In this document: positions 1 to 5,478 of the stretch, in pieces
Numbering within the stretch: position 1 is the first letter of the stretch
Layout of the letters: the number at the start of each line of letters is the position of its first letter
Origin: Desulfobacteraceae bacterium
GTDB taxonomy: Bacteria; Desulfobacterota; Desulfobacteria; Desulfobacterales; Desulfobacteraceae
Direction of reading: 5' to 3'
Assembly (NCBI GenBank): GCA_011390435.1
Contig: JAABSK010000090.1
Coordinates: forward strand, 1 to 10,049
Length of the DNA: 10,049 nt
Program-made: the position numbers and the translations under genes
The notes under the pieces: generated by a model
The model's database searches: none
Told to the model about the DNA's origin: nothing
The model's input: the letters and a program-made list of their open reading frames with translations, nothing else

Positions 1-912
1 GCCCATGGTGCCGCCACCGATGATCCCCACAGATTTGATCTCCCGTACCGGAGTGTCTTTGGGCAGGCCATCAACCTTTGCTGACATCCGTTCTGCAAAA
101 AACATGTGGCGCAGGGCAGCGGACTGGCTGGAATCTTTCAGCTCAAGAAACAGCTTGCGCTCTTTGGCAAGCCCTTCTGCCATGGGAAGGGTCACTGCCG
201 CTTCCACGCAGGTGATAATATGCTGAGGCGCCAAAAGTCCGCGAAAGCGCCGGGTAGCTGCAGCGCGGTAAGTATCAAAAAAATCAGCCGGGATGGATGC
301 AGGATCAATGGTGATATCACTGACCCGTCGAAGCGGTGCATTCTGCGCAACCAGTTCCCTGGCATAGGCCAGGGCATTTTCCAGAAGATTGGAATCAAAA
401 ACCGTGTCGATCAGTCCCAGTTCCCGGGCTTTGCCCGCAGGGATGGGGGTTCCGGAGGTGATCAGATCCAGTGCCGCCTCCACACCAGTCAGCCGTGGCA
501 TGCGCTGTGTGCCGCCGCCACCGGGCAGAAGCCCGAGTTTCACTTCAGGCAGCCCCACCATGCCGGAGGAAAGCGCACACCGGTAATGACAGGCCAGTGC
601 GGTTTCAAGTCCACCACCCAGTGCTGTGCCGTGCATGGCAGCAATCACGGGTTTTTTTGAGTTTTCAATGGTGTCGAGCACATCAGGAAGATGCGGTTCC
701 ATCGGCGGCTTGCTGAACTCGGTAATATCAGCCCCTGCGATAAAAGTGCGGCCTTCACAAATAATGACAACGGCTTTGGTATCGTCATTCTGTGCGGTTT
801 CAATGGATGTTTTGATACCGGAACGAACCGCTGCGGACAAGGCGTTCACCGGTGGATAATTGATTGTGATGACGCCGATCGTGTCTGTGACGTTATATGT
901 TACAACTGACAT
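1..912 (-). CDS. Bifunctional enoyl-CoA hydratase / 3-hydroxyacyl-CoA dehydrogenase, N-terminal 304 residues (3' end off window)
   Basis: Beta-oxidation enzyme that hydrates 2-enoyl-CoA and then oxidises the 3-hydroxyacyl-CoA with NAD+; soluble and cytoplasmic by family knowledge. The frame is open from the ATG at 912 to the left edge. Residues 1-190 form a crotonase fold: IAGADITEF (58-66) and HGTALGGGLETALA (94-107) form the CoA/oxyanion region, with Glu103 and Glu123 (in LPEVKLG) at the positions of the two catalytic glutamates of FadB-type hydratases. After a linker helix region (about 200-290) the NAD-binding Rossmann motif GIIGGGTMG (296-304) begins exactly at the edge, so the dehydrogenase half is cut off. 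AAGGAG (918-923) sits 5 bases before the ATG. It follows the thiolase by 26 bases, so the two are probably one transcript. FadB/FadJ-like and PaaH-like multifunctional enzymes cannot be told apart from this part alone. Confidence 0.93.
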   Translation of the reverse strand, partial: MSVVTYNVTDTIGVITINYPPVNALSAAVRSGIKTSIETAQNDDTKAVVIICEGRTFIAGADITEFSKPPMEPHLPDVLDTIENSKKPVIAAMHGTALGGGLETALACHYRCALSSGMVGLPEVKLGLLPGGGGTQRMPRLTGVEAALDLITSGTPIPAGKARELGLIDTVFDSNLLENALAYARELVAQNAPLRRVSDITIDPASIPADFFDTYRAAATRRFRGLLAPQHIITCVEAAVTLPMAEGLAKERKLFLELKDSSQSAALRHMFFAERMSAKVDGLPKDTPVREIKSVGIIGGGTMG

Positions 913-938
913 ATGTTCTCCTTTTCACTGTTACAGGT

Positions 939-2141
939 TTACAAGCGTTCAATGACCGCAGCGACACCCTGGCCGATACCGATGCACATGGTGGCAAGGG
1001 CATATCGACCGCCGGACCGTTCCAGCTGACGCAATGCAGTCATGACAATTCTTCCGCCGCTGGCTCCCAGGGGATGACCAATGGCAACCGCGCCCCCATT
1101 GGGATTGACCCGCGGATCATCAAAAGCGATGCCCAATTGTTTCATGCAGCCAAGGGCCTGGGTGGCAAAGGCTTCGTTCAATTCCAGAACATCCATGTCG
1201 TTCAGGGTCAGCCCGGCCCGATCCAGTGCTTTTCTGCTGGAGGGAACCGGCCCCAGCCCCATCACCCGCGGGGGAACCCCGGCAATGGCACCGGAAAGGA
1301 TACGGCCCCGGGGTTTGATACCGGCTTTTTTACCCACAGATTCATTTCCAATGATCAGTGCGCAGGCACCGTCGTTGATTCCGGATGCATTTCCAGCAGT
1401 GACCACCCCGCCCTTGAAAAGGGCCGGCAGTTTCTGAAGACTTTCCAGATTGGTCTGTGGCCGGGGATGTTCATCCGCATCCAGAAGCAGTGGCGGTTTC
1501 TTGCGGCCTTGCGGCACGTCAATGGGAATAATCTCATCCACAAAATACCCATCTTTACGGGCGGCTTCATATTTGGTCTGGGATGCCAGGGCAAACAGAT
1601 CGGTCTCCTCCCGGGTGATACCCAGATCTGCTGCAATATTGTCTGCCGTCTGAGGCATGGAGTCGGCCCCGAACTGGGCTTCAATTCTGGGATTGGTAAA
1701 TCTGGCACCCATAGTGGAATCAGCAATCTGCTGGTTGCGTGCAAAAGCTGTGGTGGCTTTGGAAATAATCAACGGCGCCCGGCTCATGGATTCAACACCA
1801 CCGGCAATGAACAGATCGCCCTCATTGCATTTAACGCATCGTGCCACATCCAGCAATGCCGCCAGGCTGGAGCCGCACAGCCGGTTTACGGTAATACCGC
1901 CGGTTTCAATGGGCAACCCCGCCATCAGACCAGCAAAACGGGCAACGTTTCTGCAATCCTCTCCTGCCTGATTGGTGTTTCCGATGATAACATCTTCATA
2001 CAGTGCTTTGTCAAACCCGTTTCGATCCACCAGGGTTTTAATGACATGGGTCAGAACATCATCCGGCCGCAGAGGGGATAAGGCACCACCGTGACGGCCG
2101 AAAGCGGTTCGTCCCAGATCATAGATATAGGCATTGGACAT
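939..2141 (-). CDS. 3-oxoacyl-CoA thiolase (acetyl-CoA C-acyltransferase), possibly 3-oxoadipyl-CoA type
   Basis: Thiolase of 400 residues, the usual length for the degradative family. It cleaves 3-oxoacyl-CoA with CoA to acetyl-CoA and a shortened acyl-CoA. The nucleophile Cys89 lies in VNRLCGSSLAA, followed by GGVESMSRAP (114-123), NEAF (322-325), His356 in GHPLGASGGR and the second active-site Cys386 in CIGIGQG, so all catalytic residues are present. The segment from MGARFTNP to GADSMPQTADNIA (144-169) resembles PcaF/PaaJ 3-oxoadipyl-CoA thiolases, which suggests a dicarboxyl or aromatic-derived substrate; that is inference. An ATG at 2150 would directly abut the Shine-Dalgarno AAGGAG (2151-2156), whereas the ATG at 2141 is 9 bases away and gives MSNAYIYDLGRT, a typical thiolase N-terminus; I chose 2141. 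It is the first gene of the leftward operon with the hydratase/dehydrogenase. Confidence 0.94.
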   Translation of the reverse strand: MSNAYIYDLGRTAFGRHGGALSPLRPDDVLTHVIKTLVDRNGFDKALYEDVIIGNTNQAGEDCRNVARFAGLMAGLPIETGGITVNRLCGSSLAALLDVARCVKCNEGDLFIAGGVESMSRAPLIISKATTAFARNQQIADSTMGARFTNPRIEAQFGADSMPQTADNIAADLGITREETDLFALASQTKYEAARKDGYFVDEIIPIDVPQGRKKPPLLLDADEHPRPQTNLESLQKLPALFKGGVVTAGNASGINDGACALIIGNESVGKKAGIKPRGRILSGAIAGVPPRVMGLGPVPSSRKALDRAGLTLNDMDVLELNEAFATQALGCMKQLGIAFDDPRVNPNGGAVAIGHPLGASGGRIVMTALRQLERSGGRYALATMCIGIGQGVAAVIERL

Positions 2142-2150
2142 TGGAATCAT

Positions 2151-2156
2151 CTCCTT
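2151..2156 (-). promoter_or_regulatory. Ribosome binding site of the thiolase gene, deciding its start
   Basis: AAGGAG on the minus strand. Zero spacing to the ATG at 2150 rules that codon out in practice; 9 bases to the ATG at 2141 is workable, so the protein should begin MSNAY. Confidence 0.75.
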
Positions 2157-2193
2157 TAAAGTATTGAATTAATGCGGCGTTTTTATATTCTGC

Positions 2194-2216
2194 TATGCAA
2201 AATTATATTTTGCATA
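2194..2216. promoter_or_regulatory. Perfect 23-bp palindrome, candidate operator for the IclR-family regulator
   Basis: The left arm TATGCAAAAT and right arm ATTTTGCATA are exact reverse complements with a 3-base spacer TAT. The palindrome begins at the base after the -10 box of the leftward thiolase promoter and covers its expected start site. A protein bound there would block RNA polymerase. IclR-family proteins bind A/T-rich dyads of roughly this size, often of the form AAAT-spacer-ATTT, and the family gene lies next door. The identity of the bound protein is inference; the symmetry is directly seen. Confidence 0.72.
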
Positions 2217-2233
2217 ATTACAATAAATATGAT
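2203..2233 (+). promoter_or_regulatory. Weak candidate promoter for the IclR-family gene
   Basis: On the plus strand TATGAT (2228-2233) is a fair -10 box, but the -35 region (around TTATAT, 2203-2208, 19-base spacing) is poor. It would overlap both the leftward promoter and the palindrome, which would allow autoregulation. Transcription from here would give a leader of about 165 bases in which I see no gene. This is a guess from position and one box. Confidence 0.25.
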
Positions 2234-2244
2234 ATCTCTGTCAA
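2217..2244 (-). promoter_or_regulatory. Sigma-70-type promoter of the thiolase / hydratase-dehydrogenase operon
   Basis: On the minus strand a perfect -35 TTGACA (2239-2244) and a -10 TGTAAT (2217-2222, 5 of 6 consensus) are 16 bases apart. Transcription would start near 2210, inside the palindrome, giving a leader of about 70 bases before the ATG at 2141. A strong core promoter with an operator on its start site fits a repressed catabolic operon. Confidence 0.7.
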
Positions 2245-2405
2245 GAATAAAATAAGAGAATGGCTGGGGTGCTGCCGGGAATTCCTGACAGCCAATTCGT
2301 TCTGCAAAGTGAAACTCTTTTTCGTTTTTGAATGTTGCAGTTTTCACAAAATGCAGATACAATCCGCCAGCTTCATGAAACATGACCCTGCATAAGGATA
2401 ACGCC

Positions 2406-3248
2406 ATGGCGATAAAACCAGAAACAACTGATATTGAACTCCAGATGGGACTTGAACACCTCACTGGAACTGCAGCGGTCAAAGACCGGCAGTTTGTCAC
2501 CGCCCTTGCCAGGGGCCTGGAAGTGCTCCGATGCTTCAAAGCGGAAGACCCGCTTCTGGGAAACCAGGAAATCGCCGAACGGACCGGCCTGCCAAAACCC
2601 ACGGTTTCCAGACTGGCCTACACCCTCACCTCCCTGGGATATCTCAGATACTCTAAAAACCTTCGCAAATATCAGCTGGGAACAGCTGTTCTCTCTTTTG
2701 GTTACGGGCTGCTGACCAATATGGAAATCCTCCAGATTGCCCGGCCGCTGTTCCAGGAACTGGCCGACTATGCCCAGGCTGCCATTGGCCTGTGCGCCCA
2801 GGACCGGCTGAGTATGATCTACCTTGAAAACATCTATCCCAACACCAATGCTGTTGTGCTGCGGCACCGGGTGGGTGACCAGATCCCCCTTGCCACCACT
2901 TCCACTGGCCGGGCATACCTGTGCGCCATTGATGAAGCCGACCGGAACTATCTGATGGAACAGGTCCGGCTCAGGGATGAGGTCAACTGGCCGGAAATCA
3001 AGGCAGGCATTGAAAAAGCCCTTGAAGATTATCAAAAACACGGCTACTGCCTGTCTCTTGGTGAATACAGCAAAGGAGTCAATGCCATTGCCGTTCCCAT
3101 CCGCACCCCGGCCAGCAGCTCCAGTATCATGGCCATCAGTGTCGGTGCGGCTGCTTTTCAGCTCAGCCGGAATATCATTGAAACCGATATCGGCCCACGA
3201 CTGGTGCACATGGGCCGGCAGATCGAGTCCCAGATCTGCAGGACGTAA
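2406..3248 (+). CDS. IclR-family transcriptional regulator
   Basis: DNA-binding regulator of 280 residues, normal for the family. A winged helix-turn-helix lies at about residues 30-92 (VTALARGLEVLRCF, then LGNQEIAERTGLPKPTVSRL with the recognition helix near 63-74, then the wing LRKYQLG). The rest is the IclR effector domain, with the characteristic HRVGDQIPLATTSTGRAYL and GYCLSLGEYSKGVNAIAVPI segments. The effector is not predictable, though IclR proteins near thiolases commonly sense aromatic acids or pathway intermediates. AAGGA (2393-2397) stands 8 bases before the ATG at 2406; the ATG at 2382 has no such site, so I chose 2406. It is divergent from the beta-oxidation operon, so it is the likely regulator of that operon, acting at the palindrome between them. 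The next gene begins 6 bases after its stop. Confidence 0.93.
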   Translation: MAIKPETTDIELQMGLEHLTGTAAVKDRQFVTALARGLEVLRCFKAEDPLLGNQEIAERTGLPKPTVSRLAYTLTSLGYLRYSKNLRKYQLGTAVLSFGYGLLTNMEILQIARPLFQELADYAQAAIGLCAQDRLSMIYLENIYPNTNAVVLRHRVGDQIPLATTSTGRAYLCAIDEADRNYLMEQVRLRDEVNWPEIKAGIEKALEDYQKHGYCLSLGEYSKGVNAIAVPIRTPASSSSIMAISVGAAAFQLSRNIIETDIGPRLVHMGRQIESQICRT

Positions 3249-3254
3249 CGCCGG

Positions 3255-3959
3255 GTGACCATGAATTCAAAGAATCAGGATTCAAAAGACCGGTCCAGGC
3301 AACTGCTCAACGGCTATTTTCAAGCGGCTGCAGACAATTTGACCACTGCTCTGGATACCCGCGGCATCACCCCCCAGACACTGTCTGCTGCCATGTCATC
3401 CTTTATCCAGAGTCTGCTGGAACCTCCACAGGAAATTGCCTGCAAGCCATCCTGCGCCTATTGCTGTCATCTCCGGGTGGGCGTGTCCATAGCAGAAGCG
3501 GTTGTCATCTTTCTTCAGATCAAGGCCAATGCGACTGACCAGGGACTGGCCCATTTAAAACAGCGGGTGACTGCCACGGATGATGCCGGAAATACCCTGA
3601 AGGAATCCTGGTGGCGCACCACCCAATCGCCCTGTCCGTTTCTGGATGTTCCCCAAAAAAACGTCTGTCTGATTTATGCGCTGCGCCCTTTTTCCTGCAG
3701 GGCCTACCATTCCACAGATGCAGGCGTGTGCCAAAACGGATTTGACACCGGTAAAAAGATCCAGATTCCCTGTTTTCCCCTGTACCGGGCCGCCACTGAC
3801 ATGTATGCCACCGCCTTTATCCAGGTTCTGGCACAAAAGGGACTGTTTTCCTATCAGGTGGGATTTGTCCGCGCACTGCGGCTGCTGTTTGACGATGAAT
3901 CCATCATCCAGAAGTGGCTGGAAGGACACAACGCCTTTATCAGCGCAAAACTGTCTTAA
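3255..3959 (+). CDS. CxxCxxCC (YkgJ-type) zinc/iron-chelating domain protein
   Basis: Protein of 234 residues with the cysteine pattern of the YkgJ/CxxCxxCC family: CKPSCAYCC (Cys63, 67, 70, 71), then CPFLDVPQKNVC (Cys127, Cys138) followed by the typical IYALRPFSCRAYHS (Cys148), plus Cys159 and Cys173. Members are thought to bind zinc or an iron-sulfur cluster; some are annotated as flagellin lysine methylases, but the general function is unknown. The start is probably GTG at 3255, with AGGA 11 bases upstream; ATG at 3261 is the alternative and removes only two residues. The 6-base gap after the IclR gene suggests one transcript. Its stop codon overlaps the stop of the converging HIT gene by two bases. 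There is no membrane segment. Confidence 0.83.
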   Translation: MTMNSKNQDSKDRSRQLLNGYFQAAADNLTTALDTRGITPQTLSAAMSSFIQSLLEPPQEIACKPSCAYCCHLRVGVSIAEAVVIFLQIKANATDQGLAHLKQRVTATDDAGNTLKESWWRTTQSPCPFLDVPQKNVCLIYALRPFSCRAYHSTDAGVCQNGFDTGKKIQIPCFPLYRAATDMYATAFIQVLAQKGLFSYQVGFVRALRLLFDDESIIQKWLEGHNAFISAKLS

Positions 3960-4348
3960 TAGTTCATCCGGCAAGGAATCACACCGCGGACACCGCCGCG
4001 GGGACTGGGTGTATCCCCGTCTCGGCGGGGAATCAGATGAATGTGGCAATGAAAGATGGTCTGTCCTGCAGACCTGCCGATATTGGTGCCGATATTGAAT
4101 CCGGTAATGGTGGAATCTCTGGCAGCCATCTCCCGGGCAATCACTCCCAGCAAATGATCTGCATCTTCTTTTTCTGTCACTGTCATCTGGAAATAATCAG
4201 GGCAGTGGCGCCGGGGAAGCACCAGCAGATGACCCGGGGTCACTGGGAAACGATCATCAATGGCCACAACAGACTGATATTCAAAGACAATCCTGGACTG
4301 GATCGCCTCATGACAGAAAATGCATGAATCTTCCTGCGCATCTGTCAT
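3956..4348 (-). CDS. HIT-family (histidine triad) nucleotide hydrolase/transferase
   Basis: Small cytoplasmic protein of 130 residues. The histidine triad HCHIHLIPRR (His100, 102, 104) carries the catalytic middle histidine; CIFC (Cys9, Cys12) near the N-terminus is the usual zinc half-site. PVTPGHLLVLPRRHCPDYF (35-53) and FNIGTNIGRSAGQTIFH (84-100) are standard HIT segments. The C-terminus with GDTPSPRGGVRGVIP is the conserved tail of a bacterial HIT subgroup. Members usually hydrolyse nucleoside phosphoramidates or dinucleoside polyphosphates; the substrate cannot be read here. ATG at 4354 directly abuts the purine run AAGGGGGG, whereas ATG at 4348 has 6 bases of spacing, so I chose 4348. 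It follows the Ada-type gene by 25 bases on the same strand, probably as a two-gene operon. Confidence 0.92.
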   Translation of the reverse strand: MTDAQEDSCIFCHEAIQSRIVFEYQSVVAIDDRFPVTPGHLLVLPRRHCPDYFQMTVTEKEDADHLLGVIAREMAARDSTITGFNIGTNIGRSAGQTIFHCHIHLIPRRDGDTPSPRGGVRGVIPCRMNY

Positions 4349-4373
4349 TTGCATCCCCCCTTTTTTTTAACGG

Positions 4374-4946
4374 TCAGGGTTTACAAACCCCGCACGGCTT
4401 ATACCCTTTTTCAACGGCAGCTTTTCTGCTGGAAAACACAGCCGTGCATTTTTTGCTGGCAGCAAACTTGCAATCAGGTGCATGAAAAACAAGTGAATCT
4501 TCGTTTCCCACCAGGCCAGCGTCACCAGCGTCACTGGTTTCAGTGACATTGTCTGGTTTTTCCTCAACCGGCAGCACAGCCTCAGGCACCGATTCTGCCT
4601 GCGGCGCTTCTATTTTTTCAGCCACAGACGTCTCCTCTGCAGACGGCAATGTTTTCACCTCAACCACAGGGGACGCTTTTACCGGTGGCGGTGTTCGCTT
4701 CTCAGTCGCTGGCGGTACTTGTACAGACGAAACTTCCCCAGGCACTTGTTCAAGCGGCGCTGGTTCAGATTTCCGGAACCGTCCGGGAATCAGGTGGCTG
4801 CGGTTCATGTAAACCGCAACACCGCCTCCCACCAGCAGTCCCACAGGAATCATTCCTGCCATCAGCTGTAAAAACGATGTCAGAAAAATAGAAAACAACA
4901 CCACACCCATCACCACTGCAACAGAACCGCCAATCATTTTTTTCAT
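4374..4946 (-). CDS. Membrane-anchored protein with Ada-type zinc-binding C-terminal domain
   Basis: Protein of 190 residues in three parts. Residues 8-24 and about 28-46 are hydrophobic and look like a transmembrane hairpin. Residues 58-145 are a low-complexity linker rich in Pro, Glu, Val and Ala. Residues 150-190 match the metal-binding domain of Ada: VFHAPDCKFAASKKC, then FSSRKAAVEKGYKPCGVCKP, with Cys159, 167, 185 and 188 able to hold zinc. In Ada this domain senses methyl phosphotriesters; stand-alone copies occur on nucleases and membrane proteins, where the role is unknown. There is no methyltransferase or nuclease domain. The frame is open up to 5105, but AAGGAG sits 7 bases before the ATG at 4946, which also places the hydrophobic segment at the N-terminus. 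I infer the linker holds the zinc domain away from the membrane; which side is unclear. Confidence 0.8.
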   Translation of the reverse strand: MKKMIGGSVAVVMGVVLFSIFLTSFLQLMAGMIPVGLLVGGGVAVYMNRSHLIPGRFRKSEPAPLEQVPGEVSSVQVPPATEKRTPPPVKASPVVEVKTLPSAEETSVAEKIEAPQAESVPEAVLPVEEKPDNVTETSDAGDAGLVGNEDSLVFHAPDCKFAASKKCTAVFSSRKAAVEKGYKPCGVCKP

Positions 4947-5052
4947 AAACTGACTCCTTGATTCACGCCTGGCACCCTGCAGGCTTCCTGTCTTTATCTG
5001 GATATCATTTTTTCCTGATGTATTTAGTTTTATTGACCTTAACTTGTCAAGG

Positions 5053-5080
5053 AATAGATGACGGAATTGCGGGATGTCAA
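5053..5080 (-). promoter_or_regulatory. Candidate promoter of the Ada-type / HIT gene pair
   Basis: On the minus strand TTGACA (5075-5080) is followed after 16 bases by TCTATT (5053-5058, 4 of 6). A second TTGACA (5045-5050) has only a poor -10 (TAAATA at 18 bases). Both lie between the upstream terminator and the Ada-type gene, where a promoter is required, but the choice between them is uncertain. Confidence 0.4.
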
Positions 5081-5107
5081 CATGATTCATATTTCTGGAC
5101 ATCACCC

Positions 5108-5157
5108 AAAAAAAACCGGAATCAGGAAACTGCCGACTTGCAGCTGCCTGATCCCGG
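5108..5157 (-). terminator. Rho-independent terminator of the small cysteine-rich gene
   Basis: Reading leftward, CCGGGATCAGG pairs with CCTGATTCCGG over 11 positions (one G-U) around a 20-base loop that holds a further CTGC/GCAG stem. A run of eight T follows (5108-5115). It begins 36 bases after the stop of the 58-codon gene. There is no T run on the other side, so it acts leftward only. Confidence 0.85.
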
Positions 5158-5193
5158 TATCAATCAAACCCCGGTGGCTGGGGAAATTTTTGG

Positions 5194-5370
5194 TTACATC
5201 AAAACACAGGTTTTGGAACGAAGTCCACTGTCCTTGGCAACAGCCTGATAGCATTCACTGCGCTCTTCCATGCTGGTTGTACAATAGTCACAGGATCTTA
5301 ACGCATTGGTCATCCGGTTTTTTTCAAGCGCACAGCACATGGCTGCTTTTTTCTTTCGATATGATTTCAT
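5194..5370 (-). CDS. Small cysteine-rich protein of 58 residues, unknown function
   Basis: A short ORF running leftward from ATG 5370 to TAA at 5194-5196. The product begins MKSYRKKKAAMCCALEKNRM and is basic, with no hydrophobic segment. It has six cysteines (12, 13, 27, 30, 40, 55); CDYC (27-30) is a CxxC pair of the kind that holds zinc or a cluster. I do not recognise the family. Support for it being a gene is unusually good for its size: GGAGGTGA (5374-5381) is almost a perfect anti-Shine-Dalgarno match at ideal spacing, TATAAT lies upstream (5393-5398), and an intrinsic terminator follows. It lies between the hydrolase lipoprotein gene and the Ada-type gene on the same strand but appears transcribed alone. 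A metal-binding or redox-responsive role is only a guess from the cysteines. Confidence 0.75.
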   Translation of the reverse strand: MKSYRKKKAAMCCALEKNRMTNALRSCDYCTTSMEERSECYQAVAKDSGLRSKTCVLM

Positions 5371-5373
5371 GGG

Positions 5374-5381
5374 TCACCTCC
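5374..5381 (-). promoter_or_regulatory. Near-perfect Shine-Dalgarno of the small cysteine-rich gene
   Basis: GGAGGTGA on the minus strand, with 6 bases between the GGAGG core and the ATG at 5370. It is the strongest ribosome binding site in the window and the main reason to believe in this short gene. Confidence 0.8.
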
Positions 5382-5392
5382 GAATCATCTCA

Positions 5393-5426
5393 ATTATATG
5401 ACAGGGGATAAATTTTTTCCTGTCAT
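5393..5426 (-). promoter_or_regulatory. Promoter of the small cysteine-rich gene with an overlapping inverted repeat
   Basis: A consensus TATAAT (-10) is at 5393-5398 on the minus strand, giving a start near 5386 and a leader of about 16 bases. No good -35 is present at 17 bases (AGGAAA, 5416-5421). Instead an exact 8-bp inverted repeat, ATGACAGG / CCTGTCAT with a 13-base spacer (5398-5426), spans the -35 region and touches the -10. A perfect -10, a poor -35 and a dyad over the promoter point to a dedicated regulator, activator or repressor. The protein that binds is unknown. Confidence 0.6.
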
Positions 5427-5478
5427 GGATAGAAGATAAGACCGGATTGACAAAAAATCAAATAAGGAAAACGCCTTT

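Noticed and set aside
106..660. 184-codon plus-strand frame at the left end
   Set aside because: It lies fully inside the minus-strand crotonase domain, whose motifs are continuous. There is no independent evidence for it.
897..2081. 394-codon open frame on the plus strand opposite the thiolase
   Set aside because: The opposite strand encodes a full thiolase with all catalytic motifs. This frame has low-complexity Gly/Gln/Asn-rich content, no recognisable domain and no ribosome binding site, so it is a codon-bias shadow.
2373..3209. 278-codon open frame on the minus strand opposite the IclR gene
   Set aside because: It is antisense to a complete IclR-family protein, shows no domain, and would start over the operon-free side without a ribosome site. 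Treated as a shadow.
3975..4032. GC-rich self-complementary stretch (CCGCGG repeats) after the CxxCxxCC gene, considered as a terminator
   Set aside because: It has no T run and codes for the conserved PRGGVRGVIP tail of the HIT protein, so coding constraint explains it.
5440..5478. Possible terminator after the hydrolase gene (AAGG/CCTT stem then T-rich sequence on the minus strand)
   Set aside because: The stem is only 4 bp and A/T-flanked, too weak to call. Read-through into the small gene cannot be excluded.
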